Assembly (NCBI GenBank): GCA_026874595.1 | Contig: CM049313.1 | Location: forward strand, 32,176,008 to 32,240,007 | DNA: 64,000 nt | Origin: Sipunculus nudus | Lineage: Eukaryota > Annelida > Sipuncula > Golfingiida > Sipunculidae | Reading direction: 5' to 3' | Part shown: positions 37,962 to 47,789 of the stretch, piece by piece | Layout: the number at the start of each line of letters is the position of its first letter | Position numbering within the stretch: the first letter of the stretch is position 1 | Notes under the pieces: model-generated | Seen by the model: the letters and a program-made list of their open reading frames with translations, nothing else | What the model was told of the DNA's origin: nothing | Databases searched by the model: none | Position numbers and translations under genes: made by a program

Positions 37962-39740
37962 AGGCCTACAGGCCTAATACAAATCTGTGCAATGGGATAT
38001 ACATCAGGTATAATGCTTCCATGCTGGACAGTTATTTTTTAAGTACATGTGTGACATGTAAATGTACAATGCAAATGCTAAACATTTTGAACCTGCGTCC
38101 AAGCACCAATTATAAAAATGTCACTGCTGAAATATTGGCATGAGTGCACACAACACAAAATGACTGTTTGTGGCGTCACCAGTTTTATGTATAGAAAGCC
38201 ATTGAAGATGTATGGACATGCAAAATTTCAGGCAGATACCTCAAACTCTTGGACTATGTGCACAGATGCATGAAAAAATTGTAGGTGGTGCCACAAGTCT
38301 TGTGTACAACAAAACTATCTGAGATGTATCAACATGCCTTATTTCAGGCTGATATGTACACTCCCGAGAGATAAGCAGGGACATGCACTGTGCAAAAATC
38401 ATTGTAGGAGGCAACACAAGTCTTATGTACAATAAAGCCATTAAAGAAACATGGACAAGTCAAACTGTCAGGCCAATACATCAAACTTCTCTTGAGTTGG
38501 GTGTACTGGGCTGACCAACCTCAGGTGAGGAAGGCAGTTGCACTAAGTGAACTAGAACAAATTGCCAACTGCAGCTACTGCACTGAGTGAACTCCTGACC
38601 TTTACCTGGCTGCACTGAGTGAAGTCTGCCAAAGCTATAAATAGATCCAGACTGACCTTAGCCTGTTGCCAAATCTGAAATGGTTGGCTATTTAAAGATA
38701 CAGACACAATCCTGGCCTGATGGTGAATCTGTTTACACAAACTGAAAGAATTTGGCTAAAATGCTTTTTTTTTTCAAGCTTACATATAATTTTTTAAAAA
38801 ATCAAAATGAAAGCATCTCACAGTTGCTTCTTTGTTAAAGGTCCAATCATTCTGCCAAAAATCATTACAGTAAACTTGAACAAAGGCCACCGAATAATCA
38901 TTTTTGTGCAATGTTACAGCAGTTGAAACTACAGTTTTGCTGCAGAAGACTATTGCAGCCCTCAGTTTGAAATAGGCTTACTAATGACCACAAGACCAAC
39001 GTAAGCTTTCTATGACTCTACCAAAAATCAATGAACCCAATCTATTCTCATACAATTGAAAGAACCCTACCCTAGGATAATTCTTGTGAAAATATGAACC
39101 ATTCATTTTGAAAGTTTCATCATAAAACATTTTTAGCTGTAAAAGGCTAAAATAACCAGGTTTTTGTCTGTAAAAAACAGGTCCATGTAGGTTGCGCCAC
39201 TAAAACTGCAATTTTAATGTGGGTCATGAGGCCATTATTGGCATAAAATTTGGTGATGATAGCTCTAGCTGTTTCTGAGATTGAAATTTTAGTATGCTTT
39301 TTTGACAGATGACAAAGTTCAACTTCCTGTAACTCAGCCAAAAATCACCAACTGGAACCATTTGAACAAACCTGAGAGAGAGAGTGATTCAGGGATTATT
39401 TCTTGATATTATTAATCAATTTGGCTGGACAGTTTCAGAGAGGAAGATTTGTAAAGTTTTTTTAAGCTTTTCCCCTATAAAAATTAAGTTAAAAAGTGAA
39501 ATTTTTTCCAATTATTCTGAGGTACCAAAAAGGTCCCATAATTCAGAGAATAGAGGTAACAGTGACCTTATTTCAGGTTTACAAGGAGAAATTTCAAGGA
39601 CCTCCCTGAACATAAAGTAAGAGGCATCTAGGTCTAACCTTTACAATTTGTGCCTTTGTTAATGGATAGACAGACAGATGGATAGACGACAGACATAAAG
39701 TGATCGCTATAACTTACTTTCAGTCATCTGAGCTAAAATA
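37962..39740 (-). mobile_element. Helentron-like GAACCTGTG-family relative, inverted
   Basis: The left edge AACAAGGCCTACAGGCCT is the reverse complement of the hairpin and CTTGTTT end at 10290-10308. Inside, segments match the reverse of 7540-9660 (for example the TCTCAGAAAC...CACCAAATTTTATGCCAA block at 39230-39290 and the CACTGAGTGAACTC block near 38580). The right edge near 39735 carries CAGTCATCTGAGCTAAAAT, an inverted AGCTCAG-type head, so two families may be fused or nested here. Confidence 0.5.
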
Positions 39741-40265
39741 CAACAAAATTAAGGTAAAAAGACTAAAGCATCAAATAATGGTAATAAAATGCTATATTCT
39801 ATGCAAACGTTTCTAACTTGAATGATGCAATGCTAAAAATCTCTCTGTTTGAATTGTTAACTAGTTACATCTGTCAGCAGAGGATATGTATTTGCCATGA
39901 ATGTCTGTCTGTTTATCTGTTTGCTTATCTACACAATATCATAACAAAAATTCAATGACATTTTGATTAGTGCATTCATGGTTAGATTAGGGGGATCTGT
40001 CTGTTTGTTTGTTGTTCCAGAGTCTCCACCCAGTTTTTGTAACACGGTCAGTTCATAGTGCCAATGGCTATGTAAAGGGGTGCTCTCTCTTGGTACTTCC
40101 AAGTTCAAATTATATTTCCAAACTCTAGTCAGGGAACTGGTGATATTAACCTGTTATCTTCTTTGTTAAGGCAATCACCTGTAAAGTGATACACAGTATG
40201 TGTCCCCCAGTCCTCCAAACAAGGAGCAGGGTACAACTTTTAACCATGGTAATTTTGTCATTTAT

Positions 40266-40309
40266 GGTCATTTATTTATTTTTTCAACAAGCATCCACAC
40301 CACTTTTGA
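40266..40309 (-). other. Candidate poly(A) signals of the CaaX-protein gene
   Basis: On the minus strand two overlapping AATAAA hexamers (40271-40276 and 40275-40280 as TTTATT on +) lie about 30-40 bases after the stop codon. If used, the 3' UTR would be very short; a more distal site is equally possible. Confidence 0.3.
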
Positions 40310-40454
40310 TTACATAATGCTGCAGGTTCTTGAATCATTCTTCCTGTCATGATTACGTTTGCGGGGAAGGTCCACGTTTTCCGTGAGTGTTGATCCTGCC
40401 TTTTCTCTCTGGTTCTCATTCTTCATTCTCTGGTACTCATACAGGAATCTTTCC
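40310..40454 (-). CDS. Unnamed CaaX-box protein, terminal exon
   Basis: This is the last exon of a seven-exon minus-strand gene. After acceptor TTTTGTAG it supplies one base completing a Lys codon, then 47 residues and TAA (40310-40312). It begins with ERFLYEYQRMKNENQREKAG, a charged segment that could form a short helix. A basic stretch (PRKRNHDRK) follows and the chain ends DSRTCSIM. Cys-Ser-Ile-Met fits the CaaX consensus, and a terminal Met favours farnesylation in known families. With the upstream basic residues this predicts membrane attachment. Prelamin A also ends CSIM, but nothing else here resembles a lamin. The family is not recognised. The seven exons give 391 residues, and the N-terminus is outside the window. 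Confidence 0.8.
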
Positions 40455-41390
40455 CTACAAAACAAACCATTTACAAAATTGTGATCTGACTTGACAAGAT
40501 TCTTAACTCTGTTAACCACATTTATACAAACAAGCAGAATTATTCTTATCAAAGGTCCCCCCCCCTGTTTACCTGAACAGTTATCACTACCTTATCTCTT
40601 GTCAGATGATTGGTACACTGTCTGCAGGTCTCTCACCTGGTGTTATCTTAATGCTTTGTATCACATGCCTTGGGGGTCTCCGGATGATCAGAGCGTCATC
40701 CTGCTGCGTCAAGCATGTGCACCATGGAGAGTGTGACATCATTCAGTCACGCTATCACTAAACACTTGTCTTAATGGTTTAAATGCCAGGGTTATTGTCA
40801 GACAAGTCTTAACTTATAAACCCACACCCACTAACATATTAATTATACCCGAGAGAACCCAATATTTATCATACATCCCAGCTACGCAAGGCCAGGTCAA
40901 CATTAATAAACCCTTCACAAATAATGATTAGACTCATGGTTAGCTCCCATCACATCACCTTTACTAGCATTATACATCCTGATATTCTGTACTTTTTGAT
41001 CAGTTGCTGCTAATTACCAGAGCTACAAGTAACATTTACATTTTAGTATAAAACAATTTAATTCATGTCAAGTTGTTAAGAATATATATTCTACCATGCC
41101 TAGTCTCAGTGGCATCTCAGAAGTATTAACTTACAATGAACACACAGATTGATAATAATGGTTAAACAGAGTTCAATTGGAAATGCATTACCAAGTACAT
41201 TCACATTTCATAATATTTATTGAGTATGCATTTGATGAAATATAACCAAATTTCAATTTTGTTTATTCAAAACATTTTCAATTGCACTAAAATACACAAA
41301 GTTACATTTGAGCAGACCTGTTACTGACCTTATCTAAGACTTTAAAACTAACTCTATCTTTGTTTTGTAATTAAGCTGTGATTGTCATAC
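40455..41390. other. Intron of the CaaX-protein gene
   Basis: GTATGA donor at 41390 (minus) and TTTTGTAG acceptor at 40455. It is a unique-looking AT-rich intron with a short poly-C run at 40557-40565 and no recognised repeats. Confidence 0.75.
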
Positions 41391-41559
41391 TTTTCTGCTC
41401 GGGTCATATTTTCAAACTCCTCTCCCCTCGGGGGTAGCGCTGGCGGGCCACCACCTGCTTCCTCATCTGCTCTGGTGATACCACTGGTCTCGCCATCTGG
41501 TGGTGGCTTGCCTGTCCAGCCTCCTGATTTGATGGTGTTGTAGATAGGCTCACCTTCAT
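41391..41559 (-). CDS. Unnamed CaaX-box protein, exon 6 of 7 visible
   Basis: Two bases complete an Asp codon, 55 codons follow, and two bases (AA) carry over to the last exon. It encodes a segment starting EGEPIYNTIKSGGWTGKPPP and ending GGGPPALPPRGEEFENM then TRAEK. PALPPR fits the class II SH3-binding pattern PxxPxR, and YNTI is a YxxI/L-type tyrosine motif. This suggests a cytoplasmic adaptor-like tail, an inference from motifs only. The acceptor is CTGTAG and the donor GTATGA. Composition is Gly/Pro-rich and probably disordered. Confidence 0.82.
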
Positions 41560-42022
41560 CTACAGTACACGGTCAACATGAACTGATACAAAGACTTGAT
41601 TCTGGTGGATTATAATGTGGATGTCATGTATACCACTGCCACAGAAGGTCACTCGTTAATTTGATCACTCCAGTATAAGAACAATTCTGACTTACAAAAT
41701 CACATGATCCTTACTGACATGTTTACCTTCATTGACTATTATGATCATGACTATTTATGAATAATCAGAGGTGACAACAAAAGGCAAATTCTAAAACAAA
41801 ACTGCTTAAAAACAACATTTACATTTTAATAAAAAAAAAAGGAATGGAAACCTTGAATTTTAAAGGCATAGAAAAATGAATAAATAGAATAAAGTATATG
41901 TAGTCTGTAAACAGTACTTTTTACTTCCATAGTTTATGGAATTTGTTGAACTAATAAGTAGCTGTGCTACAGTTTCAATAAAGTCAACCCATGATACTAA
42001 TGTTACAGGAAGACGCAGTTAC
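41560..42022. other. Intron of the CaaX-protein gene
   Basis: A 463-bp AT-rich intron, donor GTAACT at 42022 (minus), acceptor CTGTAG. No repeat or other feature is recognised. Confidence 0.8.
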
Positions 42023-42165
42023 CCTGTTTTTCTCCCTCCCTGAAGAAATTGGCTTTGTTCTTCTGAGAATCTACAGGTATCTCGTACGTGCCAGACAGCG
42101 GTAGAGTTTCTTGTGGTGGGTCTCTGGGTAGTGTTGGAGATTTCTCAGTCAGTGTTTGATCACCT
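42023..42165 (-). CDS. Unnamed CaaX-box protein, exon 5 of 7 visible
   Basis: This 143-nt exon sits between TTGTTGCAG (42166) and GTAACT. One base completes a Gln codon, 47 codons follow and one base (G) carries over. The product runs GDQTLTEKSPTLPRDPP, QETLPLSGTYEIPVDSQ and ends NFFREGEKQ. TYEIPV holds a YxxP motif of the kind phosphorylated for SH2-domain binding. The segment is polar and likely disordered. Confidence 0.82.
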
Positions 42166-42740
42166 CTGCAACAACAGTGTTTAATTGTGGTCTAATCATA
42201 AGTTATAACTATGCTCTGCCAAAAATCACCATGTTTAATTCAGGAGAGAGGAAGGTAGCCAGTTTATAGAATATAAATTACACATAACAGAAGAGAGGAA
42301 GGAAACAAATCCATGGAATATCTCTTACACATATCAGAAGAGAGGAAGTCAACCAATCAATGGAATATCACTAACACATGACAGGAGAGAGGAAGTCAAC
42401 CAATCCATGGAATAATTCTTACACATAAAGGAGAGAGGAAGTCAACCAATCCATGGAATATCTCTTACACATAAAGGAGAGAGGAAGGCAACCAATACAT
42501 GGAATATCTCTTACACATAAAGGAGAGAGGAAGTCAACCAATACATGGAATATCTCTTACACATAAAGGAGAGAGGAAGGCAACCAATACATGGAATATC
42601 TCTAACACATAACAATAGAGAGGGAGGCAACCAATCCATGGAAAAGTTCCTTCAAATTGCCAACTACTACTGTGATACATTATCAGAAGTGACACTTGTA
42701 TATATTTGCAGGAATCAGGAAGATGTTGAGGTGAACTTAC
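42166..42740. other. Intron of the CaaX-protein gene, mostly a minisatellite
   Basis: Donor GTAAGT (42740, minus) and acceptor TTGTTGCAG. The array at 42245-42650 fills most of the intron; the remaining flanks are unremarkable. Confidence 0.8.
42245..42650. repeat. Minisatellite, unit about 45-60 bp, about 8 copies
   Basis: Repeats of GGAGAGAGGAAGTCAACCAA followed by TCCATGGAATATCTCTTACACATA, with small length variation between units. It lies wholly inside a 575-bp intron and is not related to the flanking exons. Confidence 0.9.
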
Positions 42741-43047
42741 TGAGAGGAGAGGACTCGTCTGAAATTTTCTTGCACCTCTAGCTCCGTATCAGAGTCTGTG
42801 CTTCCAGAATCATCATCATACCTCCTGACTGTCCTGTCTGTAACCTCTTTCTTATTTCCTGATGGGGCTATTTGACCATCACTCTCTAGGCTTTGACCTT
42901 TGAGTTTACTCATCCTTCTCTGCAGCTCGTCACTTTCAGAATCATCTCGATGATGTCTCTCTTTCCTCTTAACTGATGCTGAGTAAGGTCTCCCTGCTCG
43001 GTCTGCTGATGGGGTAGTTGGACGAAGTCGTGGCTGGTATTCCAAAT
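42741..43047 (-). CDS. Unnamed CaaX-box protein, exon 4 of 7 visible (largest)
   Basis: This 307-nt exon sits between TGTCATCAG (43048) and GTAAGT (42740). Two bases complete an Asp codon, 101 codons follow, and CA carries over. It encodes LEYQPRLRPTTPSADRAGRP, then KRKERHHRDDSESDELQRR, later RRYDDDSGSTDSDTELEVQ and ends NFRRVLSS. It is strongly charged and Ser-rich with acidic SxSxxE/D patches, as expected for casein-kinase-2-type sites in a disordered region. The protein length is conserved across the junctions and no stop interrupts. I do not recognise a domain. Confidence 0.83.
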
Positions 43048-43561
43048 CTGATGACAAAGACATGTACTGATGTATTATCAGAAAAAAATAAGAAGAAGAA
43101 AGCCAAAAATCCAGTCAATGCCTTTAAATAAAAATCAGTTACAAAAGTTTTTTTAATGATAATTCCATTTAGGTGGCGCTGTTCACTGAATGAGGAATAA
43201 GGTAACCCTATGATCAGAGCAAGGTTATTTCTAAGTTTTCTGGAATCCATGTTTTATGCAACATGTTAAGATTAATCCAGAAGACATGAGAGTGGATATA
43301 TGAGGTCCAGGTGAAATTTCACTGTTCCAGCTTTGTGGTTTTGGCAGGGGTGCTGGGCTGGACAGTTCATTTTGTGTAATGCCAGAACTGATTCATCGCA
43401 TCCTTCCCCTAATCACTTACAACAGTTTTAGGCCATAACAAGGTCACGTGAAACCACAAAGCCACAGGAAACAAATGTAGGTATTATGGTATTTTTTTTA
43501 GTATAGAATTTTTATTTATGATACTACTTAAGATTTATGAAGCACAAACTTTTAACAATAC
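43048..43561. other. Intron of the CaaX-protein gene
   Basis: A 514-bp intron with donor GTATTG (43561, minus) and acceptor TCATCAG. A GGTGGCGCT segment at 43173 resembles part of the GGTGGCGCCACC motif. No other feature is seen; the 93-codon minus open frame at 42969-43250 runs across the acceptor in another frame. Confidence 0.7.
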
Positions 43562-43707
43562 CTGAATCTGAGGTAACTTCCCTCATCTTTTCTCTCCATT
43601 CTTCTTCTGAATCATGAGAGTTGCTTCTCAGCAGGGGACGCCTCTGTCTGCGCTTCACTTTTTCAAGTGATTCTTTTTTTACACCAGACACCCGTTTTGT
43701 TAAGCTT
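43562..43707 (-). CDS. Unnamed CaaX-box protein, exon 3 of 7 visible
   Basis: This 146-nt exon sits between ACAAATTCAG (43708) and GTATTG. One base completes an Arg codon, 48 codons follow and G carries over. It encodes SLTKRVSGVKKESLEKVKRR, then QRRPLLRSNSHDSEEEWR and ends MREVTSDS. The basic cluster KVKRRQRR could act as a nuclear-localisation or membrane-binding patch; this is inferred. RSNSHDSEEEW has the look of a basophilic kinase/14-3-3 site. Confidence 0.82.
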
Positions 43708-44639
43708 CTGAATTTGTAAACAGAGTTCAAAACTTAATAATGGCACTGATGCTTGAAACATATGAAAAACTATCATGATTAAAAGTGATAATCAAATGTA
43801 AATGAAATCTAAAGACTTAATTTCAGTCCAGAACTTGAAATTGATCAATCAACAAAAAAGTGATAATGACCTGCAGCATATACTCTTAAATATTTTTTTT
43901 CCCACATATTTTACCAATGTTATTATATAATGTAAGTGTATATGTTTTTCAATAGTAAACTGAATATTACATTTATATCAGTATGAAAAAAAATAAAAAA
44001 ACAAATATTTAGCACTGGAAATAAATATATAAATTAAATGTAAATTATTCATTTAACTATTTATGTCTGGCACAAGTGATCTTCTAGTGTCCCAAGATCA
44101 TGGCAAGACTCTGATCTAAATCTGACATGATATATATCAAAATTGTCAGTCTATTACACATTTACTTATTCCCTCAAACAGTTAATATATATCAAAGTAA
44201 CCCACCTGAAGATTTTCCACAGAATCAGTAAAAAATCTGTGAGATATTGGGAGTGCTTCACTTTCTGAATATTTGTAAAATTCTTTGGAAAAAGTTTTAA
44301 ACCCTATATTGGCAGCTTTCTTCTGCAGTTTCAGCAGTTTTCTGCAGATTTCTTCCACCATTTCTGTACTTATAGACAGACTATCCCTAAGGTTTTCCAC
44401 TTTCCATGAAGGGTTTCTTTGGTATATATTTTTATGTGGTTATATTTTTGTGAAATTGTCTGAGGAATTTACTGGTATACAATTTTCAAAATGTTAAATT
44501 TTGTGAATTTTCTGAAAAAAAACAACTTTACAATCAGCTATTTTGAGAATATATCCTCTATTTTCTTATTGCATACTTAAGAAGTCTCGATTACAAAGTG
44601 AAATTATCAAACCACTTCTGAGAAAAAGGCAATATATTC

Positions 44640-45730
44640 TACGAAAATGAAAAGGTAGATGGCACTTCCTGTCTGGTCTATGATGGATCTACAATATGAG
44701 AAAACTATTGTAGTTTGTGCCACCAGGCTTGCAAACGAGATGGAGGTATCCAAAATCTGTGGACATATGAATAACAGGCTGATACATTAAAGCAGTTCTG
44801 AGATAAATGCAAGAATGTATTCTACAAATACCTGATTGCAGGTGGTGCTGCTACTCTGGTGTATTAGAAATCTACCCAAGACAAAACATGCAAAATTTCA
44901 GGCTGAGACACCAAACTACTGAGAAAAAAAGCAACCATGTATTCCACATGTAAAACGGAACAGCAGTTGGTGCCACCTGTCTGGTCTACAATAAAGCTAT
45001 CCATGACATGCAAAATTCCAGGCGGATACATCTATCTACTCCTGAGATATGAGCAATTTTCACCAAAAGCAAACGGACAGATGGACACCATGCAAAAACA
45101 ATTGCAGATGGTCTTGATTACGCAGTGGAGGTATCTATGATCTGTGGACATTCACATTTCAGGCCAATATGGCAAACCACTCCTGATAAAAGGGCATCAA
45201 TGTGTTCTAGGAAAACCGGAAGGTAGGTGCCTCCACCTGTCTGGTCTACAAGAGAACTCTCCAAGCTGGATGGACATGCCAAATTCAGATCAATATATTG
45301 AACCTCTCCTGAGATATGAGTTATTTTCCCCAAAGCAAACACATGGATGGATGCCACACAAATATGATTACAGATGGTGTCACCAGCCTTGGGTATGAGA
45401 TGGAGGTATCCAAGATCTATGAACATGCACAATTTCAGCCAAATACTTTTAACCATTCACTAAGACAAACAGACATGCCCAATACATTGAACCATTACTG
45501 AGATATAGACTGTTAACACTAACACCAAGATTCATACTGCATGAAAAGGATTGCAGGTGGTGCCACCAGTCTTTAAGCACCAGTTCAGGTAAGACCAATT
45601 AATCATGCTGGGTTTGGAAAGATTGTTCCAAGGGTCTCAGAGGAGTTCTCCATAAAAAAAACATGGCAGTGGCGGAACCTGCACAAAAACATAGTATCCT
45701 TAAAACTGTTTGGGCAGATACAAGGAGACT
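44640..45730 (-). mobile_element. Diverged GTATCCGCC-family element, inverted
   Basis: It contains several blocks like CAGGTGGTGCCACCAGTCT (for example 45553-45571), separated by CAAATTTCAGGC-like and CTGAGATATGAG-like phrases. These are the reverse complement of the internal units of 32393-33290. The right edge has GGAGTTCTCC...GGCGGAACC...AACATAGTATCC and GGCAGATACA, the reverse of the family 5' end, near 45640-45722. Confidence 0.5.
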
Positions 45731-46639
45731 GTAGGTGGTGGCAGAAGTATCAGTTGTAAAATATTTAGAGCTATCCAGAATCAAAGCGCAGACAGAATTT
45801 CTGAACAGTCCAGTGGAAAAACAGACATCAAACAAACACTGCATGATCACCTAAGCTCTATATTACTGAAAGTCGGCCAAGATAAATCAAGGGCCTGCTT
45901 TTATGCATTTGATAAGATAGCTTATCAGGCAATCATAGCCTGCCTTTTTTGGTTCACAATTCTAAGATGTCTGTACAATGTAAAATACATAAATAAGGTC
46001 TGCTCCAGCTGTGAAATCTTCCTGTCATAATCATGCTGAAAAACTGGTCCGAGATTGAGAACACAGGACAAAGATTAAAAGGAAACCCTCTGAACACCTG
46101 ATCTCCTCAAAACTGCTTGTTTGTGTGTATGGAGTTTTATAAAGCCCAGCTCTATCATCTCACGGTGATGACACATATTTTCCCACATGTGCTTTAATGA
46201 GGATCACAGCTAGAGTATATATTCCCATATGTGTCAAACCTAGCTAAATCATCCCCTGTCTCAACTATGAAATGAATTCATCTGTATTTTTAATGGGATT
46301 TACATGTTGATATTTGACTTGCATATGTCTCTGGGTAAAGGCCAATAAAACCTGAATTGAAAATGAAAAAAAATATCAAACAGAAAAAACTCTGATTGAA
46401 AAGCTACTGCACTGCATAAAAAAATATCTGACATAAAACTGATAAAATTCCTACTGAAATTCCAAAGCATTGCATAACAAGTGGCCCATGAGTCATGAAG
46501 CTCAACTAAATTTGACAAACAGGTGATGCAAGTATTAATTATTGATGTTATGATCTGGTGAAAAATATTTGTTGAGGAACTTTGAACAAATACTTCAAGA
46601 AAGACTTCCAGAGTGCTTAAAATCAATTTTTTGTTGTTG

Positions 46640-47640
46640 ATAGTCCTCAGAAAATATTAAACAGTGACCTTATTCAAGGTTTCCAAGATTTTACTAGGAA
46701 CTCCCCAGATGTTAAGTAAGCAGTTTCTATGTAAAACTGCTAGGACTTGAGTCCATCAGACTTATAGGGTACTGGTAGCTCAAATCATGTTTCACATAGG
46801 TCACAGAATTTAGGTCACAGTGACCTTATTTTGGATGTCAAAGGAGACTTACAATGACCTCCCTTAAGAAAAACATTTCTAGATCCAACAGATAAGACAG
46901 TATTCTGTCTGACTTTCTTGGTGCTCAAAATTAGGTTTCCTGTTCCTAGCTCACAGAATATAAACCTGTCACCATGACCTTATTTCAGGATTCAAAGGAG
47001 ACTTGCCAAGGACCTCAAATAATGTCATGATAGAAGATTCTAGGTCAAACAGATAAAATTTGTCCCCTGTCTGACTGTCTGGGAGCTCAAAATCATGTTT
47101 TTGGTCAGTGACTCGCAGAATACAGGCTACAGTGACCTAATTTCAGGTTTCCAAAGAGATTTCTCTAGGACCTCATTGAATATACAGTCAGGAGATGCTA
47201 GGCCACATGGATACAATTTGTGCCCTCTTAACATACAGACTGCTTCATTTGAAGATATTAAAAACAGAGAAAAATTACATAAAAACTAAAAAAAACTGGC
47301 ACCACCAGTCTTCACAGACTGATGAAACTGTCCATGATCAATATGCATGGAACGCATCATGGCAATCAATGTGTTAATTTCTGAGATACAGGAGCTTCTG
47401 TATCAAATTTTTAATTATTCTGGGGTGCACAAACATGCCCTTTGGAGAGGATAGGTCACAGTGACATGATTTCAAGTGTCCAAGGAGATTTTTTTTTTAC
47501 CTCTCTGGATGTTCAGGCAGAAGTTTCTAGGTCCAGGTCTAGGTTCTACTATTTGTGCTGTGTTAACAGACAGATGGACAGACAGACAACAGACAAAGAG
47601 TGATCACTATAGCTCAGATGACTTTAATATAGATTTTAAT
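46640..47640 (-). repeat. About 155-bp internal-repeat element ending in an inverted AGCTCAG-type head
   Basis: Phrases like TGACCTTATTTCAGG...AAGGAGA recur at about 46667, 46821, 46975, 47132 and 47460. The right end (47575-47635) reads ACAGACAGACAACAGACAAAGAGTGATC then ACTATAGCTCAGATGAC, the reverse of the usual family head. Related stretches lie at 39500-39735, 51957-52468, 54640-54860 and 62000-62750. Confidence 0.6.
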
Positions 47641-47681
47641 ATTAGAAATCAACTTCTGTACATGTTTGTCCCTGAACTGAC

Positions 47682-47789
47682 CTTGGCTGGTGAATTTCTG
47701 CCTCGATGACTTCAGAGGTTGCGGTGGAGTCCTTACGGTAACGAGACTGGTCTCCCTGATCATCAACCAGATCATGTGTCCTTAGAGTG
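47682..47789 (-). CDS. Unnamed CaaX-box protein, exon 2 of 7 visible
   Basis: This 108-nt exon sits between TTTCTTTTTAG (47790) and GTCAGT. One base completes a Ser codon, 35 codons follow and AG carries over. It encodes TLRTHDLVDDQGDQSRYR then KDSTATSEVIEAEIHQP. It is polar and charged, with no domain recognised. Its acceptor junction and first ten bases (CACTCTAAGG) are the template of the tandem array that abuts it on the intron side. Confidence 0.8.

Larger units (their letters stand above)
27716..40309. other. Intergenic region between convergent genes
   Basis: No coding exon is recognised. It contains mobile elements at 28026-28742, 32393-33290 and 37962-39740, a 132-bp tandem repeat (31408-31810), a poly-C tract at about 31123-31139 and AGGTCA direct repeats at 37525-37550. 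AT-rich sequence at 28745-31400 and 33291-37490 holds only scattered repeat fragments (for example GACTGGTGG-CACC segments at 34553 and 34606 in opposite orientations). The short open frames lack splice context and homology. Confidence 0.55.
43708..47681. other. Intron of the CaaX-protein gene, 4.0 kb
   Basis: Donor GTCAGT (47681, minus) and acceptor ACAAATTCAG. The interval 43708-44600 is AT-rich without recognised repeats. The rest carries minus-oriented repeat fragments at 44640-45730 and 46640-47640. The 72-codon minus frame at 44182-44400 does not fit the exon phases. Confidence 0.65.

Noticed and set aside
40310-40454. Lamin-family assignment from the C-terminal CSIM
   Set aside because: No coiled-coil rod, lamin tail fold or other lamin sequence appears in the upstream exons; the CaaX box alone is not diagnostic.
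44182-44400. Minus-strand open frame that looks like a coding exon with a CTTCAG/GTGGGT donor
   Set aside because: As a cassette between the exons at 47682 and 43707 it needs to enter with one completing base; in that frame it hits a stop. It also ends in phase 0 while the next exon needs two carried bases.
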